Source: Circinella umbellata (lineage: Eukaryota > Mucoromycota > Mucoromycetes > Mucorales > Lichtheimiaceae). Taken from it: a stretch of DNA of 64,000 nt. Below the pieces are notes generated by a model. The model did no database searches. It was not told the origin of the DNA and saw only the letters and a list, made by a program, of their open reading frames with translations. Position 1 is the first letter of the stretch, and every line of letters starts with the position of its first letter. Below are positions 37,386-49,256 of the stretch, one piece after another. The position numbers and the translations under genes are program-made. The DNA lies in contig JAIWNF010000075.1 of NCBI GenBank assembly GCA_025093555.1, forward strand, positions 124,001 to 188,000, in the 5' to 3' direction.

Positions 37386-40300
37386 ATGATATTACCCTAT
37401 TGTTATCTGTCATTGCTGTTATATACCACATTACTTATCTTACTACAAGTGTTATGTGGAAATGCTGAAAAATTATCAGCTTTGACAGCAAGATTTGAAA
37501 GTGATTATGCTCGTTTGCATTCTTCAAGATTTGTGAAACGGGAGCAACAAGGCGATAACCAAGATCCATTACAAAAATTTACAAAACCTCCTTATGTCTT
37601 TCCTGGTCGTTTGGTTGTCGAATTCACTGACAGTACTGATCTTAATTCGGATGTCGAGGCTCTCGTTTATCACCTCAAAAATAAATTCAAAGGTATTGAT
37701 ATGTCAGTGAGAAATGTGCTTAATCATCCATTCATGCGAGCCACGTGTATTCAAGTAAAAAGCAGCCATGGGGAAAAACAAGATAATGAATTACATAGCA
37801 AAATTGCTATGACCGCTACAACTTTTACAGGTGTATCTAAAGTTTATCCGATTCGTGCAATTCCTCGTCCAAACGTTGTCCACGGATCATTTATGGATAA
37901 TAATAATACGCATGTTAAGAATGTTGAATTATTGTCACCTCATGCGCAAACACAAGTCGATCAAGTCCACCAAAAGCTTAACCTTACAGGTCAAGGTATT
38001 GTTATTGGTGTTATTGATTCGGGTAAATAATAGTATATTTATTTACTTATATTTATAAAAAAAAAGAGTGGTTTAAACTATTTACATATTCCAATAACCA
38101 ATAATAATTATAATAATAAAATAAAATAATGACAATGTATTATCATGTTTATTAGGTATTGATTATAATCATCCAGCTTTAGGAGGTGGATTTGGTAAAG
38201 GTTATAAAGTACGATATGGCCGAGATTTGGTTGGTGATGATTATGATGTTAGCGAAGATTCTATACCTTCTCCAGATAATGACCCAATGGAATCATGTAA
38301 CAAAACTATGAGTACAGGCCATGGTACTCACGTTAGTGGAATTATTGCAGGAAAAGCTGATGTACGCTGTAGTTAAAACTTTTTTTTTTCATTTTTCTAC
38401 GATATTCTATGTATTATAAGTATATTTGTACAATCAGACAGTATGCTTATAATTATTTTCTAATAGAATTTTACAGGCGTTGCTCCAGATGCTACTCTTG
38501 GGATGTGGAGAGTTTTTAGCTGTCATCCTTACACTTCTGACGAAATAATTGTTCAAGCAGTATTAGAGGCTGTTGACGTTGGTGTTGATATTATTTCAGT
38601 AAGCTTAGGTTCAACTGTTGCGTGGCCAGAAGGATTTTCCGGAACTGTTCTTTCACGTATCGCTGCAAATGGAACGAAAGGTAATAAGTAAATATGATAT
38701 TGCACCGAAAAATACCGGTAACTAAAATAAACATACACTCTTCTTTTTATTTTCTTATATTGTTGACATGTAGTAATTGTTGCCGCTGGAAACGAAGGTA
38801 AAAATGGTGCGTTCACTGTTGGTACACCTTCTGTCGCCAAAGGAGTAATGTCTGTAGCATCATTTAATAATAATTATATGCTTGTAAAGGAATTCAAAAT
38901 AAGTGGCAATATCGAATCTTATGGTTTGTGGCAAGATTATATAATTTATTTTCTTGTAAAAACATGATTATCATTATAATAATTCTTTCTTTTTTCACTA
39001 ACTAAATATATAACCCTATAATACAGCATATGTTCCTGGCAATGGATATCCTATCTTTGCTCGCCCTATGCCCGACGGAAAAATTGTATCAGAATGAGAT
39101 AATGGTACTGCCTCATGTGATCACTCCACTATTCCAAAAAATGTCAAAGGAAACTTGGTGCTTGTCAGAACCCGAGGATGTATATCTTCTTTTAAAGTTG
39201 GAAATTTGACAGAAGCCGGTGCTATTGGTATTGTCTTTTATAGTAGCGATGATTCCCACGAGCAACCTCAGGGTTTGGGTAATTTACAAGAGACCGAAAT
39301 TCCAGTCGCACATATAGGTACTCAAACTGCCCTAAAGCTTTTAAAGGCGATAAGTAAATCGAAAGACAATTATATTCAACTCACTTTTGATCAAAAGAAT
39401 GTTGTACGAGCTAATGAAGAAGTCGGTGATCTTGTCAGTGACTTTTCGTCCGTGGGACCTACGTATGAAAATGATTTGAAACCTGATATTGCTGGAATAG
39501 GAGGATTAGTCTACTCAACTCTTCCTAGTGAATTGGGTCGATGGGGTACAATGAGTGGTACTTCCATGGCTTCTCCTTATGTTGCGGGGGCTACCGCTCT
39601 CTATCTTCAACATTTAGGCGATCAAGCTAATACTTATTCAAACATGGATATCCTCAAGCGATTTCAAAACTATGCTTACAAGGCGCCTGTTTCTCCAAAT
39701 CAAAACGATTTAAATTCGCCACTTCACCAAGGAGCGGGACTTATACAATGTAAAATAATATTTTTTGTTTGAAAATGATATTTAACATCTATTACTAACA
39801 TTAATTCTTCTTTGTGAATATTGTTTGTTAACTTCACTTTCAATGTATAGTATATGATTCAATTATAGAACCAGTATATGTTTCTCCAGGTAGCATTAGC
39901 TTTAATGATACTGCTCATTTACACAAGACACATACACTCACCATCACCAACAAAGGACATTCTATTGCTTCATATGAGCTTGTGAACAGTGTGAGCGTGT
40001 CTATTGTACCCTATAATTCCACTTCCAACTATAAATTCGTTAAACCAGCTACATTTATCAATACAGATCCAGCTAGATTACGATTTTCCAAAAAGACCAT
40101 CCGGCTAGGCCCAGGAGCAACGAGTGACATTACCGTATCCGTTATTCCACCCCATACCAACCCTGATGAGCATATTATGTACGGTGGCTACGTCCAATTA
40201 AAAAGCACAATCCCACATCAAGCAAAAGATATTTCGGTTCCTTATTTTGGTATCGTTGGTAATCAAAATGATTTACCTATTTTTGATGAAGGGGGACCCT

Positions 40301-40713
40301 TTGTCACGGATGTGGAGTTAAAAACGGCCTATACAAGCAAAGACACCTATATTTTTGATTTGAAAAATCTGACAACAACCCCTCTTTTTTACATGTTTTT
40401 ACGTATGGGTACACGACATATCTCAACACCCATTTATAATGTAGAAAACAACAAGCGTTTAGGATATGCTTTCCCTCTTTTGAATTATATGCCACATGAC
40501 GTGTCGACTGGTCCACTCCCCTTGATCCCATGGAATGGGACATATTTTGAAACGGAACAAAATACTATAGATGACATCATTTCTGACACGCCTATCTTGG
40601 TCAAATCTGGTCATAGTTATCGTATCGGTTTTGAAGCTCTTAAAATATTTGGTGATCCACGTAACAAAGCCGATTGGGAAACTTGGGATTCGTGTATCTT
40701 TGAAATTAGATAA
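37386..40713 (+). pseudogene. Subtilisin-like protease, copy 4 (SUB4), interrupted by one TGA
   Basis: Six exons: 37386-38022, 38156-38361, 38467-38680, 38774-38923, 39027-39749, 39851-40713; 930 codons. A long hydrophobic signal peptide is followed by a Lys-Arg site (FVKR, Kex2-like) before the propeptide. Catalytic residues are intact: D211 (GVIDSG), H268 (GHGTHVSG), Asn in AAGNEG, S582 (GTSMASP). PA insert and C-terminal region are complete (ISFNDT; VIPPHTNP; MYGGYVQL). The single lesion is an in-frame TGA at 39095-39097 (codon 426) at the start of the PA insert, before the catalytic Ser, so a terminated product would be inactive. Everything downstream stays open for 505 codons. The intron that separates exons 2 and 3 in the other copies is absent here. 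It could be a very young pseudogene, a segregating null allele, a read-through gene or a base-call error. Confidence 0.85.
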
Positions 40714-41272
40714 TGGTCACTTTTTTTTATTTATTTTGCTCTTTACGTTGTATTATCATTATTACCACCATATTAATTATTTGCATAATAGGTAAATGCT
40801 TTATTCTCAAATGTATAGTAAAAACCCCCAATTTTGTTTTTGCTCGAATAGTTTCCTACGATAAAATAAACTAGTATTTAGAGTACATCACTGATAGAGC
40901 TTTATGAACTTAACAAATACAGATAGGTGTTTCCAGTAATTTTTTCTTTAAAGATTAAAGTTATATGATTTACCGAGATTCAAAGTTTGATAAACTATAA
41001 TCTGCATCTCAGCCTTTGTATAATTGGTATTCATTCATATATGTTTTTGAGTCAATTGTAAAATGAGTCTCTTGATGTATCTATCCTTCAACAAAAAAAT
41101 AATGGTACCAAAAGATAATCTTCTTGATAATCACCGCCTTTTCTTTTCCCTTTCCATTCAGCACTTCTCCTCATCACTCAAAATACAAATACATTAATGA
41201 AAAATACTGGGTAAAACGAAAACTATTTTCATAAGAAAGAGGTATATCCTTCTGTATTATATTTTTAATTAT

Positions 41273-42137
41273 TTAATCAGTCAAAGCAACACATTCGATT
41301 TCAACAGCAACATCCTTAGGCAAGCGAGCAACTTGAACAGCACTACGAGCGGGTTGATGTTCAGAGAAGAACTAAATAAAAATATTTATTACAGCGTTAA
41401 TTCATATAAAATTGAGTTCATATATATTTCCATTAAATCATATATATATATATATATATAAAGATTCACACTTACAGAACTATAAACTTCATTCATGGTA
41501 ACAAAATCATTCATATCCTTCAAGAAGACAGTGGTCTTAACAACCTTGTTAAGGTTAGAGTTGGAAGCCTTAAGAACTTCAGAAAGGTTGGTCAAGACTT
41601 GCTTGGTTTGTTCAACAATACCACCTTCGACCAATTCACCTATATTATTCATATTTTTAAAAAGCAAAGCGATGGGAGGAAAAGAGTAAATAGATATTTT
41701 ATATTATCAAGATACGATAGAGATAAGAAGAAAAATTTCATGTCAAATATTTTTTTTTCCACTTTAGCATACCAGTAGCGGGAATAATGGCGATTTGACC
41801 AGAAGTATAGACGAAACCCTTAACCTTGATGGCTTGGGCTAAAGGAATATAAAAAAAATACAATCAAATTGAGAAGTTATAAGACTTTCATTTATATACA
41901 CTAAAAAAAAGGATGACGCGATTCAATTTATATTTATAAAACAAAAACTTACCATAAGGACCAAGGGCAGCAGGAGCATTAGCAGTTTCTATTTTTTTTT
42001 ATTTTAGTTTATATTATACTTGAGTAAAAATAAGATAATATAAGAGTTTGTAGCATTAAGCACTTACCGACACGAGACAAAGTAGACATGGTACGACTAG
42101 TAGATAATAATGAAGGAAAAACGCGACGAGCAAACAT
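41273..42137 (-). CDS. MMF1: RidA/Mmf1 family 2-iminoacid deaminase, probably mitochondrial
   Basis: Five exons (minus): 42137-42068, 41988-41953, 41838-41773, 41639-41476, 41371-41273; 144 aa. The N-terminus [16 protein letters not shown] is basic and hydroxylated, without acidic residues, as in a mitochondrial presequence; an internal Met at residue 17 could serve a cytosolic form. The body has the family signatures GPYGQA-like ([13 protein letters not shown]), [25 protein letters not shown] and [15 protein letters not shown]121 matches the substrate-binding Arg105 of E. coli RidA. Known role: trimeric enzyme that hydrolyses reactive imine/enamine intermediates from PLP enzymes, protecting branched-chain amino acid metabolism. 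Convergent with SUB4, 559 bases apart. Confidence 0.95.
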
Positions 42138-42233
42138 GATTTTTTTTTTTTTGAGATGAGACAAAGATTGGGTGAACTTTATTTTTTATAACCCCCGCAA
42201 AACTTTAGATTAGTTTTTAAGATCAAAAGTCAC

Positions 42234-42243
42234 TTATAAAAGG
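42234..42243 (-). promoter_or_regulatory. possible TATA box of the RidA/Mmf1 gene
   Basis: Read on the minus strand, CCTTTTATAAG lies about 100 bases upstream of the ATG at 42137. Position is suitable, but the motif is weak evidence in AT-rich DNA. The rest of 42138-42992 has no gene. Confidence 0.3.
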
Positions 42244-42754
42244 AAGAGTTCAGATAATGTGAGTTTCTATTATACCTTCAAAGGGATGTATATATATATT
42301 TTAATCTTTGAAAGAAAGTATCAGTTATACCCAGATCATCCCGACATGTTCTTTTTTTATATTCTTTTTTAAACACTCCAATAATATTTGAATAATAATA
42401 TACGAGTTACCATAGTTTTTGTTGTGATGATACTTCAAATTCATTTTTTTTACCAATGATAAGTAATTTAATTCCCATAGATACATTCCAAATTTAACCC
42501 ATACATGATTATTCCCACACCAAACAACAATTTGTTCCATAACCCAAATCCCATTATAAAAGTCTGTATTATAATATATAAAGTTACGCTAAAATAAATC
42601 TTGTTGGTTTTGTTGATTTTTATGTGCATATAATATATAATAAAAATAGTGAAAGAAGAAAGAAGAAAAAAAGAAGAAAAGTATGTATACAATGTCTTGT
42701 TCGATGAACAAAAAATCAAACAAATAATAAACAATAACAATAACTATAACTATA

Positions 42755-42770
42755 ATAGTAGTAGTAGTAA

Positions 42771-42808
<38 letters not shown>
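42755..42808. repeat. (TAG)n microsatellite
   Basis: A run of about 17 TAG/AGT units with two imperfect units lies downstream of the HSF-type gene. It creates spurious poly-Ser and poly-Tyr frames on the two strands. Confidence 0.95.
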
Positions 42809-42992
42809 AAAGTAATAATAGTAATAATAAAAAATTTCATACACCAGATAATATAAGTTAATAATACATAAATTGAATGAATTCCACCTCAATAACATAA
42901 CATATACCGCGAACCTGCGCATTATATCACTTGAATAAATTTAAATATACATATATATATATATATATATTATGTTATTTTCTTTCTTTCTG

Positions 42993-44542
42993 TCAATGAT
43001 GCGAAAGCGAATCCATTGGGTTGACAACAAATGTAAATGGATTGTTTCCTTGTGTACTATCACCACTGCTACTACTTATATTTCCACCTGATGGTCTTGG
43101 TGTAGGTGGATCAACAGCTAACATAGATGTTGAAGCTTGACTTCTAGGTGTATTAGGTGAATGAGGAGAATAAAGTGACGAATCATCATCGGATACCATT
43201 GGACTTGGACTATTTGCCATACCAAATGGACTTAATGCCAAAGGGGATATAGGAGAATTTAATGAGCTTGTAGATGAATGACGTTGATGATGATGATGAG
43301 GAAAAGGTGATAAATTTTGTGTTTGAACTGTAAGTGGACTACGTGATGCTGATGGTGATGACGATGATGATGATGAAGATTGCATAAACATTGAATGACC
43401 TGATGTAACAGCGGCGGCTGCAACAGCAGCATCAAGAGTAGTAACATCATGATGTTGATGTGGATGTTGATGGGGATGAATGTTAGGTGATGTGGTACTA
43501 GTGGTATCAAGGGGATGATCAGGTGAAGTAATAAAAATTGAAGGTGTTGGAGCATTTGTTGTCGATTGAATTGTTGGTTGAATAGATGGTGATGTGGTAA
43601 TAGTATTAGTAGTAATAGATAAGGATGAATGATGATTGTGATGATTATGTTGTTGATGTTGAGGTGATTGATAATTCAACTCAGGAGGAATATGACCACC
43701 ATTTTGTTGACTAATAAATTGAAGCATATTTTTCATCAATTCTTCCTGTGATGCTTGTTTTCTTTTAGTTTCTGCTAATTCCTTGACAAGTTCATTAAAG
43801 TTTTCAAATAAATGATTGATCCTTTGCATCATATCTGAATGAGTAACTTGCATCATTGTCATATGACTATGTAAATCTCGATTATCTCTTCCACGACTTG
43901 TATCAGCTTCAATGGCTTTACGTTTGATATCATCCAATAAATCAGCTCTGTTACGTAAGAATCGTGGATGCGAGAACTCCCAGATCTGGTTTTCTGCGAG
44001 GGTACGATGACCTCGAGGTGATTTATTCACTTTGTGAAACCCGTACCTAAACAAAAAAAAATATTAAGTTCCCATGTTATGCTGTTATCTAATATAGACT
44101 TTTTTTATGTAAAAAATAAAAAATATAAATATGAATTACATATTAAGTTGTCGAACAAAACTTGAAAAATTATTATGCTTAAAATGCTTTGGTAGTACAT
44201 CTCTACTAAATTCGGCAATGTTACAAACGATGAACGAAGATCCCGTATAGGTCCAGGCAATAAGATGTTGATATTGATTATCTATCACCATACTATATAA
44301 AAAAATAACAATCAGTTTCTCTTTACTTTTTTCTTATTTTGGTCATAATAAATTGTAAAGTCAAAATCTTACTTGTATAACTTGTGAACAAATGTATTCG
44401 CATTGGAAGGTTTCTGCTGTGGAGATTGCTGAGTAGTATGTTGTTGTTGTTGTTGTTGTTGTTGTTGAGGTAGTTGTGGCGGTGTGGTATTAGTAAACAC
44501 AAGAGATTCCTGATGTTCCATGGAATATGAAGAATTACTCAT
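42993..44542 (-). CDS. HSF-type DNA-binding transcription factor
   Basis: Three exons (minus): 44542-44373, 44292-44140, 44046-42993; 458 aa. A Gln-rich N-terminus (poly-Gln of ten) precedes the heat-shock-factor winged helix at about 51-155: FVHKLYNMV, LIAWTYTGSSF, LPKHFKHNNFSSFVRQLN, MYGFHKV. Two introns interrupt this domain. After it comes a heptad-like helix (MMQRINHLFENFNELVKELAETK), compatible with the trimerisation HR-A/B region, and then a long His/Ser/Thr/Pro-rich tail. By family knowledge it is a nuclear activator that binds NGAAN repeats; whether it is the general Hsf1 or a developmental Sfl1/Mga1-type relative cannot be decided here. No response-regulator domain (as in Skn7) is present. 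Confidence 0.93.
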
Positions 44543-44952
44543 TATCCTGGGAATATAATTGTGTCAAAATGTAAAATATAAAAGAAGAACAATTTTTTTA
44601 AAAAATGGGGGTTTTTTTTTTCTTTTTTTTCCCCAGATCCGAGTCTTTTATTATAATTGTAAAAAGTTTGGAACCAAAGCGTCTTTTTTTTGTTTAGAAA
44701 AAAGGAAATCACACACATAACCTAATTTGTGTTATTTTTTACTTTTTCCACATTTACGTTTAAATAACCGCTATATTTTAATTGGTAGATTAAAAAATAG
44801 GACCGAAAGTGGACAACGAAAAAAAGGGACAAGTGGTCCCCACATGGCCATTATGCACTTAAACTAGTGGAGGAGAAAGAAAGGGGAGTTTTAAGTGAAC
44901 TCAAAAAAGAATCAAAAATGGTTTTACTATTGTGTTTTATTCTGTGCTATTA
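44543..44952. promoter_or_regulatory. HSF gene upstream region / MDR 3' flank
   Basis: 410 bases between the HSF start and the stop of the MDR gene (same strand). It has T-runs and a TGGTCCCCACATGG patch, and no clear array of NGAAN units that would indicate heat-shock autoregulation. Confidence 0.4.
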
Positions 44953-46289
44953 TTAGAGTTTACTACTATTACTATCACTATTAACTGCTACAATAACTTT
45001 TCCATAAGTTTTCCTACTAGCTAATGCATTCATGCCTTGATTAACTGTTTCTAATTTATAAATTTTCGGATAAACAATAGGTTTGATTTTTTTTTGTTCA
45101 AATAATTTATAGAGTTCATTCCAAGTCTTTTGAATAGTTTCCGGCTCAAATTGAACATAGGCACCAAAATGAAGTCCACTATAAATTAATAAATATGAGT
45201 GAATCTGCTTTATAAAAATGATAAAACTTTTAATTTTTTGACTTACATGATTGAGATATTCTTTAATAAGATCCGATTGGTTGGTAGTTTTTCAAAAGTT
45301 CCTTTTGCAAAGCCTATGACGATAATTCTTCCATTCCATGCAATACAACGTGTACTATTGATGATACGTAATAAATCCGCGGTATTAATAATAATATATA
45401 TTTTTTCATACTCCTTGTAGTATGAATTAGTTAATGCATTAATTTGCTCGCTTTATAATAATGCGTTTACTACTTTCCTCTTTGGAAAATCATCAACTTT
45501 AGGGGGTGGGTTAAAAAATTACCTTTCTTCTACAAGACCAACTGGATCATATATAACATCTGCTCCATGTCCTTGGGTTAATTTTCTAACTTGATCAGTC
45601 CAATCTTTATCAAGATAATTAATTGTGTAGTCTGCACCATTGGTTTTAGCTACTGCTAATTTCTCTGCAGAACTAGCTGTTGCAATAACAATAGCACCTA
45701 GCGCTTTAGCAATTTGTACGGCAGCTAATCCAACTCCTCCACCTGCAGCATGAACAAGACAATATTCTCCAGGTTTTAATTGTCCGCGTATAACAAGACC
45801 CGCATAACTAGTTGGAAACGTAACTTGAAATGCTGCTGCTTCTTCAAATGACATGTTCTTAGGTATAGGTTGAATTTGTCGTGCTTTTGCAGTAACAATT
45901 TCTGCAAGAGAATGGTTGGACCCAAAAACTGGATCACCAGGTTTATATTCTGGCACAGTCGAACGAGTAACAATACCACTAAATTCACTTCCTGGTATAA
46001 AAGGTAGAGTTGGTTTCCATTGATATTTTCCTTGAATCTTTATATATGGTTTTGTTTTGATTATGTTTAATTTATTTTACACTTGTTTGCTATTTCATAT
46101 ATAATAAAAGGACATCATTGACTAATGAGTTCTGTTCATTTTTACCTGGAGAATATCAAAAAAGTTTAATCCAGCCGCCATAACACGAATTTGAACTTCT
46201 CCTTGCTCAGGTTCTTTTGGGATTAAATCAGTTCGTAATACCAATTCATCAGGTTCTTTAAGTAGTTTAGTAATAAGATAGCCTTTCAT
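44953..46289 (-). CDS. Zinc-independent MDR oxidoreductase (quinone oxidoreductase-like)
   Basis: Four exons (minus): 46289-46146, 46037-45523, 45354-45247, 45178-44953; 330 aa. GroES-like N-terminal part (GEVQIRVMAAGLNFFDILQ; PFIPGSEFSGIV; PGDPVFG) and Rossmann NADPH-binding part with AAGGGVG at residues 145-151, then NGADYTINY, GHGADVIYDPVG and CIAWNGRIIVIGFAKG. Zinc ligands of alcohol dehydrogenases are missing, so it belongs with the quinone oxidoreductase / QORL2-like enzymes. Probable reaction: NADPH-dependent reduction of quinones or alpha,beta-unsaturated carbonyls. The segment DPVGLVEE before the second junction is slightly shorter than usual (DPVGGDVF), so that exon border is the least certain. 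Confidence 0.92.
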
Positions 46290-47520
46290 AGTTTTGAAAA
46301 TATTTTACTTGTCTGTCTATCGCAATAAACAAAGAATGAATGAAAAAAGGGAAACTGATCTTCGTTTTTGTGTCTTTCAAATTGATTTACCTAATATAAA
46401 TAATACAATTTATCACACAGAAATTAAGATGAGATAATGTACATCTAAGCGTGGGATAATATAATGAATGTTGACTGTATAAAATAAATCGTATACTTTT
46501 ATCTCTCTTCTCCACTTTAAGTTATAAGATCAAATCATTATCAATTTATTACTGTGAAGTATGAAAATTACATCAATTATGCCGACTTTTACTAGTCTTG
46601 TTTGTTTTTGCGGTCGGTCCTTTTTTATGCCTAATTCCCCCTAATTGCTAATACAATAAAATCGCTGTCAAGTTTCCCCACTTCTAAATAAAATTTATTC
46701 ACTTTGTTGAAGAACTTCCTATAAAACTTTTTTACTACCTACATCAGCATCATAGTCATCAAATTTAAACAAGAAACGACCAAGAGATGAAATGTTGTCA
46801 ACGAGTGAAGAGGAGATAGAAAAAGATACTACAGCATTGGACATTTCGATTAAAGATGAGAATGTCAGAATTAAAATGGGATTAAGCAAATGCATAATAA
46901 ATAGTCTTTCAAAAAGAAGAAAGAGGATAACAAATAGCGGGAGTGGTTTAATCGATCGCTCTGGTTTTTTTCGCTATCATATAATGCAGGGGAGAGAACA
47001 ATAAAGGTGTGCGATAATAATATGAGAATAAGGAGAAAAGGATAACGGAAAGTATAGAATGAATATTAGTTGAAAAAGTTTACGTTATTATTTTATGAGC
47101 GAGTTTTGGTTGCTTTCTATAAATATAAATTTTTCTGACTTGTAGATTTCCGTAACTATAATGCGAGCGTGAATAAAACCATCGTTTTTTTTAACAGCAA
47201 ACTTTCAAAGTATTATTCAACTTAAAGGTATAATATCTATTATTGCTATTACAGCTTTACTGCGCTCAGTTTTAAATATGAAAAGAGTCAAGATTCATAT
47301 TTCCAAGAAACATAACATAAGAGGCTAAAGTAAAACTAATAGGCTGGTCTAAGAGTATTTACTCAAATATATTTGAATGCTTTTTGACATATCGCTTTAT
47401 AATATTCCATTATAATATGTGCCGAGCATATAAAAATGACCAATCACCATGGCAAAGAAAAAAAGATGGAAAGAGTTTCAAAGAAACACTTCTTGGCGTT
47501 TTATACCCCGAATATCGATG
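46290..47520. other. Intergenic DNA upstream of MDR gene, up to DIRS element
   Basis: Contains one 70-codon frame (46792-47004, +) with a charged sequence and no recognised family; not called as a gene. The junction to the retroelement lies near 47.5 kb. Confidence 0.5.
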
Positions 47521-47573
47521 TTTGCTCGTCGTTCCAAAACCAACCTCAGTTGCCTCTGTTCTAACTTCCAGTA

Positions 47574-47655
47574 TGGTACTAGGCTCTCCAAGTCACGCTT
47601 TATTTTCCTTATATATATAATATTTGTTTGCATTTCTATATCGTTACATCTTTCT
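47574..47655 (+). repeat. DIRS left inverted terminal repeat
   Basis: About 82 bases, inverse to 52748-52829 with roughly one mismatch per ten bases (shared core TATATATATAATATTTGTTTG). The adjoining 47521-47570 pairs instead with 52548-52597, just after the recombinase frame. Confidence 0.85.
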
Positions 47656-47708
47656 AAGCCGCGCATCGTGGGACAACTTTGACAGGTGGCAGCTATGAGT
47701 GAAAGCAC

Positions 47709-48193
47709 TAATGATCAACAACAAAGACTTATATACAGAAACAGAAATTATCGAACTTTTTAACAAACTTCGAACAGAAGAAAAAGAAGCAACTGATACT
47801 TTACATGAGACACATGACTTACCATTGGAAATTACAGAAAGTTATAAAGAATTATCACAACAAGACAGGATTGAATTTACAAGACTATTCAAGCAAAAAC
47901 AACCCAAATTTTACCATGAAACCATTACAGTGGGAGAACAACTCAACAAAAATTTCATCCAAAAATGTAAAGATCATAAAACTGAAACCATTAAAACAAT
48001 CAATAGTATATACAAGATCGCAGACAACACTCGAACAGCTGCACGAAGTGTGACAAACTTATTGGCACGCCTCAAATTCATCAAAGAACACCAAGAAGAC
48101 TTGGACAAAACAATGCTCAATAACTTACTTGATGAATCACTTGAAATCACCCATCACCTATCTATTTTCACTTGGACAGAAGCAAACTTATAA
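47709..48193 (+). pseudogene. DIRS gag-like ORF
   Basis: An open frame from the first ATG at 47709, 161 aa, helical and Lys/Glu-rich, with no zinc knuckle. Protein-like sequence continues past the stop in other frames to about 48.45 kb (NQYKRDAFDQDF; NNNYQSRGSYRNNRG), so the original product was longer. Assigned by position ahead of the RT. Confidence 0.55.
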
Positions 48194-48468
48194 GACAATG
48201 AAGCTAGAAACTATGCAATTGAAGCACTACATCTACCTTCAAACATTTGCCATCTCAGCACCAAACAAGAAAATCAATATAAAAGAGATGCATTTGACCA
48301 AGACTTTGTCCAAATGTACAATGAAGCAATCTACTAACGATCAGTGGTCAATGCAGCAACTTCCTCAAATAATAATTACCAATCGCGAGGAAGCTACCGA
48401 AACAACAGAGGATTGTTTTATGGAAGAAGTTACTGCATGAGACATAGAAGGGGAAATTTTTGGTCCAG

Positions 48469-49256
48469 GGGTTGATGTGGCCCAACCAACAACAACCACA
48501 ACAACCAGTAAAACCAATCCCTAAAAGAATTCAATTACCAACAAAACCAATAAAATTAAAGACAACTCCATTAAAAAAATCAGAAGATCCTCAAGAACCA
48601 ATAATAAATATAAATTATACAATCCTAGAAGATGGAATCTTACCAGGAGAACGTCTCCAAAAATTTTATCAAAGCTGGAAAAAAATAACAAATCACAAAT
48701 GGCCTCTTTCAGTTATCAGCCAAGGCTATCAATTACAATTCAAAACAAAACCAACACCATGGAGATGTTTGCCACATAAACTTTCAGAAAAGAAATTTCT
48801 TGCAAAAGACATTGGTATCAAAAAATTTCTAAAAACAGGAATCATAGAAAAATCGAAATCTCAAAACAAAAACTATTTATCAAACTTTTTCACCATTCAA
48901 GAAGCTACAATGAGAAGACCTATTCTCAATTGCCGAAAACTCAATCAATTCATCCAATATTAACACTTCAAAATGGAAGGCATACCAGCCTTACGAGAAA
49001 TAATTGAACCAAACGATTACAATTGCAAAGTCGACCTCTGAGATACTTATGTCGTAGTACCAATACATCCAAACTCAAGAAAATACTTAACATTCGAATG
49101 CCAAGGAACAATTTACAATTACAAGACACTAGCTTCAGAACCAGCTCAGTACCACTAATTTTTACAAAATTAATAAGATTTGCTGTCGAACATTTAAGAA
49201 AGAAAGGAATACATATGGTATACTACTTAGATGATCACTGCATCTTAGGAAAATAA
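48469..49256 (+). pseudogene. DIRS reverse transcriptase (N-terminal part, disrupted)
   Basis: Frames 48460-48963 and 49023-49256 together carry RT sequence: RPILNCRKLNQFIQ, PNDYNCKVDL-DTYVVVPIHP (one stop inside), LIFTKLIRFAVEHL and the catalytic box YYLDDH. The YLDD box is intact. The frame ends at ILGK, where an insertion begins, and RT sequence resumes at about 50347. Confidence 0.8.

Noticed and set aside
39095..39097. TGA in SUB4 as a selenocysteine or code-change signal
   Set aside because: Paralogs have no Cys here, other genes in the window end in TGA (SUB1), and no SECIS-like structure was noticed.
42589..42922. Frames rich in Thr, Tyr or Ser on both strands
   Set aside because: Direct translations of the TAG microsatellite; no gene support.
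46792..47004. 70-codon charged open frame
   Set aside because: Short and without homologous motif; chance frame is plausible.
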